Shown here: positions 22,218 to 29,131 of the stretch, piece by piece | Layout: every line of letters starts with the position of its first letter | Position numbering within the stretch: the stretch's first letter is position 1 | IMG/VR virus record: IMGVR_UViG_3300037961_001273 | Location: 1-31,538 of that record | Length of the DNA stretch: 31,538 bases | DNA from: a virus | Strand: one strand, 5' to 3' | The notes under the pieces: generated by a model | The model's input: only the letters and a program-made list of their open reading frames with translations | What the model was told of the DNA's origin: nothing | Database searches by the model: none | Made by a program: the position numbers and the translations under genes

Positions 22218-23619
22218 CAGGTGTTTGTCCTTCAACTTCAGTTGTTGTAAATTGACCTCTAATAGTTCTGGTGCTATCAATCTCATCATTTATAGTTTTG
22301 ATTAATTCGTTATCATCTATTACTGCTTCAGCGATTTGTTTATCAAGTTCTTTGTTAAAAGTTTCCGATCTAATGCCACTTGCTTTAGCCATTTGTAAAT
22401 ATTGTAAATCATTTGCCCAATCTCTTATATCGAACGTATCTGGGTAATCAACTTTACCATCCCAATCTTTATCTTGCCACTTAGCAAACAAAGACCAAAT
22501 GTGTTCTTCTGCATTTTCTAAATAATCTGCCTTTTCAGATAATCTTGCATTCAATAATTGGAACTCAGTTTGCAAAGCAATACCACTTGCTATTTGTCCT
22601 GATGTTGCTCTTACAGAACCCATGTGAGTAATTCTATCAATAGCATCAATTTTATTTTGAATACATTTCATTATACCATCTAAGTTTTGTCCACTTGGTT
22701 GTATAATGTAAGGTTTCAATGCAGGTTCAATATCTTCTGGCATTTCTATAACACTACCAGCACCAGCACTTGCTTCTACATTTGGTGTTTTAACTAAACT
22801 TGGGTGATTTGCTAATCTGATTAATTGTTCTTTTTCAGAGTAATCATTGTAAATAGATTGTTGCAAGTATGCAACATCTGCTAGATCACTTATGCCAATA
22901 GGACGTTTTGCACCTCTTAAATTATAAACATTGACTGCTGGTATCTTACGTAAAGGGTTTTGTATTTCTTCTAATAATCTTGCGTCGCCCTCAGCATATT
23001 CTTTTTCGTAATCTTCTATTTCATAAGTTGATATAGTTTCTTCTGTAAAAACTTTTACGATAGCTCTATCTTGATTTATGTCTTCAACGATTGCTAAATA
23101 ATCTAAATAAAATCTACCACTTGATGCTCTACGGTAATTCCAATTAACAACATTTTCTGGAGTGTAAATTGACATATATGGTCTAATGTCTTGTTCAAGT
23201 TCTTCTGCTCTTGTTTTTAAATTTGTTTGTGGCTTATCAATAACTACCCAACAGTTACCATAGATACTTGCATTCATTTGCACTTCTCTCATAACAGTAT
23301 CAAATGATCTACCATCTAAATCTGCATCAGCTAAAAAAGATTCTAATTGTTGATCGCCGTCTAACGAACCATAATCTCTAGTCGGAGGAACTCGCCATAA
23401 AAAACTTGTATAAATTTGCACAACATTTTTACAATGATTGTCAACAGGTGTGTGCCTTATTCTTTGATCGTATTCTTCTGGTGTTTCTAAAATATATCTA
23501 TGTAAGTAGTATCCGTTTCTATAATCGTTACCACCTAAATAACTACGAATGTAAAATTCCCAATTAGCAATATTGGCATGCCATAAAGGGTGTTTTGTTT
23601 TTAATGCCTTACTGTCCAT
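22195..23619 (-). CDS. Portal protein
   Basis: A 474-aa portal of the SPP1/HK97-like class, forming the dodecameric ring through which DNA enters the head. It has the expected N-terminal region (WEFYIRSYLGGNDYRNGYYL) and the portal wing/stem features (PVDNHCKNVVQIYTSFLWRV, ADVAYLQQSIYNDYSEKEQL, GSVRATSGQIASGIALQTEF). I prefer the ATG at 23619, which overlaps the terminase stop as TGATG and has AAGGTGGAG just upstream; an in-frame GTG at 23628 would add 3 residues. It directly follows the large terminase, as usual. Confidence 0.9.
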   Translation of the reverse strand: MDSKALKTKHPLWHANIANWEFYIRSYLGGNDYRNGYYLHRYILETPEEYDQRIRHTPVDNHCKNVVQIYTSFLWRVPPTRDYGSLDGDQQLESFLADADLDGRSFDTVMREVQMNASIYGNCWVVIDKPQTNLKTRAEELEQDIRPYMSIYTPENVVNWNYRRASSGRFYLDYLAIVEDINQDRAIVKVFTEETISTYEIEDYEKEYAEGDARLLEEIQNPLRKIPAVNVYNLRGAKRPIGISDLADVAYLQQSIYNDYSEKEQLIRLANHPSLVKTPNVEASAGAGSVIEMPEDIEPALKPYIIQPSGQNLDGIMKCIQNKIDAIDRITHMGSVRATSGQIASGIALQTEFQLLNARLSEKADYLENAEEHIWSLFAKWQDKDWDGKVDYPDTFDIRDWANDLQYLQMAKASGIRSETFNKELDKQIAEAVIDDNELIKTINDEIDSTRTIRGQFTTTEVEGQTPDGEETES

Positions 23620-24833
23620 CAACTCCACCTTGTTGGAGGGTTTGGTTTAAAATCCCTACGTAAAGGAAAATTATACTCTATCATGTAACCTAATGCATCG
23701 TTAAAGTGATCATAGCCACTATCTTTATCAGGCACATGAGTTCCCTCTTTGTATATTTGTCTTTCTATGCTTTTTATCACATTTTTACAAGAATTTAAAA
23801 TAAACAAACTATGCTGTCCTTTTGCATTTTTTAATTTTGCATTTACAGAATTTATTCTATCTCTGACTAAAGGTGCAGAGTTTTTACATTTAACTTCAAA
23901 ACCAGCATTTTTTAAAATTGCTAAATCTGTTAATCCACCAGCAGATGTTTTTCTTTGTCTAGCACTTGGGTCTGGATAAATCACAATATTTTTTTTATAC
24001 CTTTGTTTTATTTCATCAACCATTTCATTTGTATTTGATGACCATATTTGTATTTCATCTATAACATATATCTTATCTTTTTCTATAACGCAAACAACTG
24101 CACACATTGGATCAACATTAAAATCTAATCCGATATGCAATGTTAATATTTTATTTTTAAATCTTTCAATTAAATTTTTATTCCTATCAAAATTATAATA
24201 GATCATTCCTGAATAATTTACGAAAGATGCTAAATATTCTTGCTGAAAAGTACGTTCATCTAAATCATCTTTAGCTTGTTCTATTTCTTCTGGGGGAACT
24301 TGCATACCTTCTAACGTAGTGTATTTAAAACTTTTCCATTCTTTATCTGATTGTCCTTTAGTAAATAAATCATAAGACCAGTTACCGAAACCACGAGGAG
24401 TTCCACAAAATAGTGCATGCCCTTGCGTGTCACTCAAAGTTGGTCTTAATACTTCATACCATGCTACAGGATTAATGTCGCTAAATTCGTCCATCACTAA
24501 AAAATCTAAGCCAACACCTCTCAAGCTATTTTCATTATCTGCACCTCTCAATGATATTCTAGAATGATTACGTAAAGTAACTGTTAAATCTGAATTATTT
24601 ACATCTTCAATCCAATTATGAGCTCTGAGTCTTTGAACAAGTTCAGTCCAACATATTGATTTGGCTTGTCTATAAGTTGGTGCCACATACCATACCTTTT
24701 TGTTTGGAAACCTTGCAAATCTAGCAAGTTCATTAATTGCTAAAAAGGTTTTACCAAATCTTCTTCCGCTGATTAATATTCGGAATCTTGATTTATCATT
24801 GATTACTTCTGCCTGTGGCTTTGTATATGGCAT
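23619..24833 (-). CDS. terL: Terminase large subunit
   Basis: The 404-aa packaging motor has an ATPase with Walker A SGRRFGKT (residues 22-29) and Walker B FLVMDE (111-116, D115 and catalytic E116), plus the coupling region FCGTPRGFGNW. The C-terminal RNase-H-like nuclease shows D237 in HIGLDFNVDP, D288 in YPDPS and D375/D379 in GYDHFNDA. It cuts and pumps DNA into the procapsid. It starts one base after the small subunit stop. A headful or cos type cannot be decided by eye. Confidence 0.95.
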   Translation of the reverse strand: MPYTKPQAEVINDKSRFRILISGRRFGKTFLAINELARFARFPNKKVWYVAPTYRQAKSICWTELVQRLRAHNWIEDVNNSDLTVTLRNHSRISLRGADNENSLRGVGLDFLVMDEFSDINPVAWYEVLRPTLSDTQGHALFCGTPRGFGNWSYDLFTKGQSDKEWKSFKYTTLEGMQVPPEEIEQAKDDLDERTFQQEYLASFVNYSGMIYYNFDRNKNLIERFKNKILTLHIGLDFNVDPMCAVVCVIEKDKIYVIDEIQIWSSNTNEMVDEIKQRYKKNIVIYPDPSARQRKTSAGGLTDLAILKNAGFEVKCKNSAPLVRDRINSVNAKLKNAKGQHSLFILNSCKNVIKSIERQIYKEGTHVPDKDSGYDHFNDALGYMIEYNFPLRRDFKPNPPTRWS

Positions 24834-25166
24834 TTATGTAAGGTCTGGATTCCATGGTAATGGTTCGCTTTCCTCTGATGTTTCTACCTTATCTTTCATG
24901 CCGAGATAATTTTTTGAAAGCCATATCAACATGGTAGTATTACCACGCATTGCTTTATCAAACATGGCTCTTCTCAATGACCTTTTGCCCTTATCCCATC
25001 CCTTTTTTATAGGGGGGTCAAAATTACGTTTTAAAGTGCTTACTGACACACCACAAAAATTTGCAATCTCTTCTCTTGTACACTGCATAGTGGCTAATTT
25101 TTCTATATCTTCCAACGAATATGGGATATTTTTTTTTGGTCGCCCAACTTTTTTTTCTGTATCCAT
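24834..25166 (-). CDS. terS: Terminase small subunit
   Basis: The 110-aa protein begins with a basic VGRPKKNIPYS segment. It has a helix-turn-helix at about residues 17-48 (MQCTREEIANFCGVSVSTLK) and continues with SLRRAMFDKAMRGNTTMLIW and LSKNYLGMKDK, the typical close of small terminase subunits. It recognises phage DNA and recruits the large subunit encoded directly downstream. If the DNA is hypermodified by the neighbouring cassette, this protein must read modified packaging sites. Confidence 0.88.
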   Translation of the reverse strand: MDTEKKVGRPKKNIPYSLEDIEKLATMQCTREEIANFCGVSVSTLKRNFDPPIKKGWDKGKRSLRRAMFDKAMRGNTTMLIWLSKNYLGMKDKVETSEESEPLPWNPDLT

Positions 25167-25215
25167 CTAATCCTCTTTCCCCTGAGTAAAGGTATTTTTA
25201 GTTAATTTTGACTTT

Positions 25216-25986
25216 TTACCTTTTTTTTCGCCTTTGGTCAATTAACCTTACTTCTGGATATTTACCTTTTGATTTTGTATTACGTTTGCAATACATGGGA
25301 AAAGTTTCTAACAACCATTTAACCGCAGTTTCTTCATATTCAACAGTTCTATAATTTTGTATGCCACCTTTTTCAGAATAATATTTAGTTTTTGGTGCTA
25401 CATAATTAAATCTAGTTACACCACCATCTGCTATGTAATATCTAATTGATCTTTCAAAATCTTCTTTACCATACTCTGGGTTTGTTGATACGTATGCTTT
25501 TTCATCATGATTATTTCGCCACCCATAAAAACAAGCAACAATGTATTTTAAGTTAAAAGTAACATTATTTTTCATAAAATATGGGTTAATTACAGGATTT
25601 ACTCCCCACATATCTATTTTTTTATCAAGTGATATTGCAAAAGCATTTTCTACAAACTCAGTCAAACTGTTTAATTGTATTGTATTTTTGTCATCAACTT
25701 TCATAGCAACTAAATCAATGTCATCATCAATACCCAATATAAGTTCATCTTCCTTATAATAATCTACAATAAAATTACGTTGTGTATTTACATGTTTTGT
25801 GTTGCTTACAATAATATTTACAGGATAATTTTTTAAATTTTCTCTATATGCTTGTTCTTCATTAGGATTACTTAAAAATATATCTACCTTTGACATATCA
25901 ATGTCAGTTTGTTTTAAATAATTAAGGGTTTTTTTTGTAATAGTATCTGCTCTTGATATTGATGGTATTGCCACTCTAAAATTCAT
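25216..25986 (-). CDS. TET-associated glycosyltransferase-type protein (TAGT-like)
   Basis: The 256-aa protein shows the GT-A-like layout of TET/JBP-associated glycosyltransferases: an N-terminal nucleotide-binding strand FRVAIPSISRADTITKKT, a middle segment VNIIVSNTKHVNTQRNFIVD, and an acidic metal-binding motif LILGIDDDIDL with D87, D88 and D89. The N-terminal IPSxxR and the QRNF element before DDD fit this family as described in phage base-modification operons. It would add a sugar to a hydroxymethylated base made by the dioxygenase encoded directly upstream, with which it overlaps as ATGA (25983-25986). Donor sugar and target base cannot be read from sequence. Confidence 0.78.
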   Translation of the reverse strand: MNFRVAIPSISRADTITKKTLNYLKQTDIDMSKVDIFLSNPNEEQAYRENLKNYPVNIIVSNTKHVNTQRNFIVDYYKEDELILGIDDDIDLVAMKVDDKNTIQLNSLTEFVENAFAISLDKKIDMWGVNPVINPYFMKNNVTFNLKYIVACFYGWRNNHDEKAYVSTNPEYGKEDFERSIRYYIADGGVTRFNYVAPKTKYYSEKGGIQNYRTVEYEETAVKWLLETFPMYCKRNTKSKGKYPEVRLIDQRRKKR

Positions 25987-26894
25987 TTATTTTTAATCCT
26001 TTCAAGTTCTTCCTCGGCACTACCACATTCTGTCATTTTTTCTCTAAAATATGCTACTATTGATATTCTTTCAGCATTGCCGATAGGTTTAATTTCAGTA
26101 TTTCCATGTAATTCGTGTACGTCAAAAAAGGCAACATCACAGCTTCTTACATCAACACCAATGCCATATTTAGGTATAATTGTATATGCACCCTTATAAT
26201 CCCCAGCTTGTAAAACTCCTAAATTACCAAATCCCTCCTTTAAATCACCAGCATCATAATGACAAGCAGTGCGAAAGTTTTTGTTTACTGTAATAGTAGT
26301 AAAAGGTGTTTGTGGTATTTTAAAATCTACATGAGTATTATCCCATGCTTTTTTTTGTGCTTCATATCTTTCTGGTATGTATCTTTTAAATAAATCGCCA
26401 ATATATTTAACGTAAGGTAGTGTTTTTTTATATTCATCAAAGTATTTGCGTGTAAACTCTGTTGTTCTACAATAAGGTATTCTTGAGTATCTATCAGCAT
26501 AACCTACTATTGAACTATATACTGCTTTTGCTTTTGGCGAGTTTGATAACGTACCATCTTTTTTAAGAGGATAAAATCTGTTGCCCTGTATTTTACCTAC
26601 CGTTAATCCGTCAATTTTATCTCCCATTTTGAGTTCTGGTGGTAAAGGACCTGCGGCTTGACCTCTGTTATTTGATAAATATGTTGCTTTTCTAAATGAT
26701 TTGTATGCTTCAAAAGCAATATTTTGTGGGATTATATTTTTTAAAAATACAAGTAATGTTTCGCCTTTTTCATTTTTGACTATGGTATCGCTATTTATTA
26801 CAGGATATTTCAAATAAGATTCATCTAAAAAATTACCATGTAATTGCCTTATTTGTTCGTCAGTAAGAACAGGATTAGCTTCTATTGTTCTCAT
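25983..26894 (-). CDS. TET/JBP-family 2-oxoglutarate/Fe(II) dioxygenase (predicted DNA base oxidase)
   Basis: The 303-aa protein has a TET/JBP-like catalytic core. The HxD pair is H212 and D214 in FRTACHYDAGDL, the distal metal ligand is H263 in FDVHELHGNTEI, and R276 in ERISIVAYFR would bind 2-oxoglutarate. The ELHGNT and RISIVAY segments parallel ELHATT and RISLVFY in animal TET2. Upstream features SNNRGQAAG, SIVGYADRYSR and PYCRTTEFT are typical of the phage branch. It would oxidise 5-methylcytosine or thymine in DNA. It overlaps ParB by 20 bases and the glycosyltransferase by 4, so they form one coupled cassette. Confidence 0.85.
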   Translation of the reverse strand: MRTIEANPVLTDEQIRQLHGNFLDESYLKYPVINSDTIVKNEKGETLLVFLKNIIPQNIAFEAYKSFRKATYLSNNRGQAAGPLPPELKMGDKIDGLTVGKIQGNRFYPLKKDGTLSNSPKAKAVYSSIVGYADRYSRIPYCRTTEFTRKYFDEYKKTLPYVKYIGDLFKRYIPERYEAQKKAWDNTHVDFKIPQTPFTTITVNKNFRTACHYDAGDLKEGFGNLGVLQAGDYKGAYTIIPKYGIGVDVRSCDVAFFDVHELHGNTEIKPIGNAERISIVAYFREKMTECGSAEEELERIKNK

Positions 26895-27483
26895 TTTCGA
26901 TAGCTTTATAAACAGTATCAGTCAAATTATTAGTGTTATATCTTTCTTGTAGGTTTTCTACCATAGCTTTGAATTTAGGCTCAGATTCAGAATTTAAAAA
27001 TAATTGAATCATTCTTACTTGTGAGGGTATAAAATCTTCAATATTTGTTTCATTATTTTCCATTCCTGATTGTTCTGGACTTACAAATAACGGATCATCT
27101 TGATTAAATATTCTGTTAAGTTCGTTTTGTTCAAATCCTAAACTATCCAAATCAAACTCTGATTTTTGCAAATCTAATAATTCAAGATTCAATAATTCGT
27201 TATCCCACTGTGACTCTTCTGCAACACGATTATCTGCAATACGATATGCTTTGACTTGGTTATCAGATAAATTATTTGCTATGATTACCGGGACTTCTTT
27301 CATGCCAAGTTTCATTGCGGCTTGATATCTTGTATGTCCTACAATAATAACATGATCTTTATCAACTACGATTGGTTGTTGAAATCCAAACTCTTTAATT
27401 GAACTTGCAACTTTATCAACATGTTGATTTTTTCTAGGATTTCTTGAGTAGGGTACAATCTTATTTATTTCAATATTTTGCAT
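26875..27483 (-). CDS. ParB-like (ParB/Srx fold) protein of a DNA-modification cassette
   Basis: The 202-aa protein has an N-terminal ParB/sulfiredoxin domain (about 1-95): INKIVPYSRNPRKN, SSIKEFGFQQPIVVD and VGHTRYQAAMKLG (GHTR at 49-52, as in ParB nucleotide-binding motifs). The following LSDNQVKAYRIADNRVAEES is what usually links this domain to a DNA methylase in phage fusions, but no methylase follows; the tail is a different segment (IPSQVRMIQLFLNSE). ParB-like proteins often accompany TET/JBP genes and may direct modification to sites. It starts 2 bases after the stop of the upstream replication gene. Confidence 0.85.
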   Translation of the reverse strand: MQNIEINKIVPYSRNPRKNQHVDKVASSIKEFGFQQPIVVDKDHVIIVGHTRYQAAMKLGMKEVPVIIANNLSDNQVKAYRIADNRVAEESQWDNELLNLELLDLQKSEFDLDSLGFEQNELNRIFNQDDPLFVSPEQSGMENNETNIEDFIPSQVRMIQLFLNSESEPKFKAMVENLQERYNTNNLTDTVYKAIENENNRS

Positions 27484-27485
27484 AA

Positions 27486-28328
27486 TTACCTATATTCGTT
27501 GACCATTCCTAAATCTTCAATGGCTTGTTGTTTTGTTATTTTACCTTTCTTAATACCGAGATCAATAACATCTTTATTTTTCAATGCCCAGTCTTTAATA
27601 AATCTTGTGACTTTTTTATCACGGATTGCATCAGTAAACATTTGTAACCTAGTTTCCTCTTGATTTACAACACCAAAACTTTGGTATTTATCTGGGATAT
27701 CTTCCTCCCATCTTTTATCTTTTAACCATTTACTAAAATGTGGAATAAATTTTTTTTCTTCTGTACTAGAGCATAATTTATTATATCCCATAACAATAGT
27801 ATCATCATCAATAGTTTTTTTTGCTATTTTATATTGCTCGTATGCTCTGAACTTACTGCCTCTTTTGTTATATAATCTTCCCCATACATTATCGAACTCC
27901 TTTGTATATATGGTTTGAGTAGAGGTAGGGGTAGGGGTAGAGGTAGGGGGGTTATCGCTGGGTTTTTTTGGACGACCACCTAATTTACCATTGGCTTTTG
28001 AACTATCAATTTTTTTAGTGATATACAAATATTCTTGAAGTTGTCTTTCGTTTTGCCAATGAGATTTATTTATTAATCTAAAATTTTCTCCTAAAACTTT
28101 TGCACAAGTTTTTTGCTCTTGTTCAGTAAATGCCATAGCAACTCTGTAAATTAATTCTTTATCATCTGGTATGCCTTTGCACCTTTTATTCCAATTCCAA
28201 CATAATAATCTTATATAAATTCCTAATGCCTCGTTGGTCATGTGCTGAGTACCAGCTATAAAATCTTCGGTAAATAAATACCATGCTTTGAGTTTTTCTT
28301 TAGGTTTCGAGCTCTCGTCTATAAACAT
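27486..28328 (-). CDS. DUF1376-type phage replication initiator-like protein
   Basis: The 280-aa protein has an N-terminal DUF1376-like domain (AWYLFTEDFIAGTQHMTNEA, then LGIYIRLLCWNWN and GIPDDKELIYRVAM), found in phage replication organiser proteins. A Ser/Thr/Pro hinge (about 127-140, encoded by five hexamer repeats) precedes a C-terminal helical domain with FIPHFSKWLKDKRWEEDI, typical of DnaD/helicase-loader-like C-termini. I prefer the ATG at 28328, preceded by GGAGG; an ATG at 28340 would add MEAK. No helicase or primase gene is visible, so it likely recruits host replisome parts to an origin. Confidence 0.78.
   Translation of the reverse strand: MFIDESSKPKEKLKAWYLFTEDFIAGTQHMTNEALGIYIRLLCWNWNKRCKGIPDDKELIYRVAMAFTEQEQKTCAKVLGENFRLINKSHWQNERQLQEYLYITKKIDSSKANGKLGGRPKKPSDNPPTSTPTPTSTQTIYTKEFDNVWGRLYNKRGSKFRAYEQYKIAKKTIDDDTIVMGYNKLCSSTEEKKFIPHFSKWLKDKRWEEDIPDKYQSFGVVNQEETRLQMFTDAIRDKKVTRFIKDWALKNKDVIDLGIKKGKITKQQAIEDLGMVNEYR
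27919..27948 (-). repeat. Five tandem hexamers (GTAGGG/GTAGAG) coding a Ser/Thr/Pro hinge
   Basis: On the plus strand the units read GTAGAG, GTAGGG, GTAGGG, GTAGAG, GTAGGG. In the gene's frame they encode alternating Thr with Pro or Ser between the two domains of the replication protein. Unit changes by slippage keep the frame and only alter hinge length. Confidence 0.85.
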
Positions 28329-28551
28329 CTTTGCCTCCATTTTTTATTTGTTTATAAAATTTGACTGTGTATTCATCAACTTTTAAATCAAAATCATCTT
28401 CTGAGAAATCATTATTAGTTAAAAATTCATCAGTAACTTTTGTTATTGCTTTGTTTTGTGCCTTAACCCAACAACCAATAAATTGGTCAGCTTCCTTTGG
28501 GTCTTTTGGAACTACAAATGTATGATTGTGGACTTTGACGACGTGGGACAT
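28300..28551 (-). CDS. Hypothetical protein, 83 aa
   Basis: Unrecognised protein with a short beta front (SHVVKVHNHTFVVPKDPKEA) and a helical acidic rest (VTDEFLTNNDFSEDDFDL). No metal-binding, signal or membrane feature. It overlaps the nuclease gene upstream by 65 bases and the replication gene downstream by 29 bases, so it is a coupled member of the replication module. The ATG at 28551 lacks a clear Shine-Dalgarno, but no other start is present in the frame. Confidence 0.6.
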   Translation of the reverse strand: MSHVVKVHNHTFVVPKDPKEADQFIGCWVKAQNKAITKVTDEFLTNNDFSEDDFDLKVDEYTVKFYKQIKNGGKDVYRRELET

Positions 28552-28894
28552 ATTTATCTATGATACTCGCTAAATCCTCCAAACAACTTTTAATATTACC
28601 TTTTATAATAAAATGCGGAGTATTTAAAGCACTTGATTGGACTTTCCATAATTTTTGAGCATTTGATAATTGTCCTTTTTCGTTTTTCAGTTCGACATAC
28701 AGGAGTTTGCCATTAGGATATTCAATGACTAAATCAGGTGCACCAGCACGAAAACCCATTTTTTTGAGCTTAAACCTATAATTAACAGATCGTTTGCCCT
28801 CGTTGGCTATATGATAATGCCGAAATATATAAATATCTGCTAATTCATTGAGCAAATAATTACAGGCAATCTGTATATCAGCTTCTTTTGTCAT
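28487..28894 (-). CDS. VRR-NUC domain nuclease (Holliday-junction-resolvase-like)
   Basis: A 135-aa stand-alone VRR-NUC protein of the PD-(D/E)XK superfamily. The motif series is HIANEGKRS (29-36), MGFRAGAPDLVIEYP with D54, and LLYVELKNEKGQLSNAQ with E68, K70 and Q80. Stand-alone VRR-NUC proteins act on branched DNA, and in phages are thought to resolve replication or packaging intermediates. It is the first gene of the long minus-strand block. The ATG at 28894 has no Shine-Dalgarno and touches a perfect 9-bp inverted repeat, so leaderless or hairpin-controlled translation is possible. Confidence 0.85.
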   Translation of the reverse strand: MTKEADIQIACNYLLNELADIYIFRHYHIANEGKRSVNYRFKLKKMGFRAGAPDLVIEYPNGKLLYVELKNEKGQLSNAQKLWKVQSSALNTPHFIIKGNIKSCLEDLASIIDKYVPRRQSPQSYICSSKRPKGS

Positions 28895-28922
28895 AGGGGG
28901 AATCTAACCTAAAATTCCCCCT
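28895..28922. repeat. Perfect 9-bp inverted repeat abutting the VRR-NUC start
   Basis: AGGGGGAAT (28895-28903) and ATTCCCCCT (28914-28922) form an inverted repeat with a 10-base spacer. The inner end lies directly next to the ATG at 28894. As DNA it is a good operator candidate; as RNA it would form a stable G-C rich hairpin touching the start codon. Confidence 0.8.
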
Positions 28923-28926
28923 AGAT

Positions 28927-28955
28927 GTAGTGTAAACTATGGAGGCATACACTAC
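28927..28955. repeat. Perfect 8-bp inverted repeat, candidate operator
   Basis: GTAGTGTA (28927-28934) and TACACTAC (28948-28955) are separated by 13 bases that contain ATGGAGGCA. The centre-to-centre spacing is 21 bases, two helical turns, which suits binding of a dimeric regulator such as the small winged-helix protein encoded across the window ends. Confidence 0.7.
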
Positions 28956-28995
28956 GGAAGCTAATTATTCCCTAAGAAGAAGAATAATACTCATA

Positions 28996-29066
28996 TTTTA
29001 TGACGATTTTTAGCAATAATCAAGGTTTTTAAGAGTTTTTTTTATGAAGATTTTTTGACGATTATG
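28996..29066. repeat. Three iteron-like direct repeats
   Basis: TTTTATGACGATTTTT (28996-29011) and TTTTATGAAGATTTTT (29040-29055) differ at one base, and a third related copy TTTTTTGACGATTATG is at 29051-29066. The starts are 44 and 11 bases apart, multiples of about one helical turn, so bound proteins would face the same side. Such arrays occur at replication origins and operators. Confidence 0.6.
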
Positions 29067-29131
29067 CTTTTAAAAACCCAAAAAAAGAAGTAGGTTTTAA
29101 AAATAATAATAATAATAATATGGAGGCAAAA

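Larger units (their letters stand above)
28895..29131. promoter_or_regulatory. Divergent control region, possible replication origin
   Basis: This AT-rich stretch separates the two transcription blocks, so promoters for both should lie here, though I could not pick a convincing -35/-10 pair by eye. It holds two perfect inverted repeats (28895-28922 and 28927-28955), three iteron-like repeats (28996-29066), a 9-bp inverted pair GGTTTTTAA/TTAAAAACC (29024-29032, 29070-29078) and an (AAT)n run before the first plus-strand gene. The mix of palindromes, spaced direct repeats and AT richness fits an origin or a regulated divergent promoter. Confidence 0.55.

Noticed and set aside
28939-29013. Possible 24-codon leader peptide starting in the palindrome loop (MEAYTTEANYSL...)
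   Set aside because: No Shine-Dalgarno precedes the ATG, and the GGAGG inside it resembles the initiation module used elsewhere as a Shine-Dalgarno, so coding is unlikely.
29036-29043. Run of eight T as an intrinsic terminator of a small RNA
   Set aside because: No G-C stem precedes it, and the upstream sequence is nearly all A/T.
29055-29083. TTGACG at 29055 as a -35 promoter element
   Set aside because: No acceptable -10 hexamer lies 16-18 bases downstream; in such AT-rich sequence a lone TTGACG is weak evidence.
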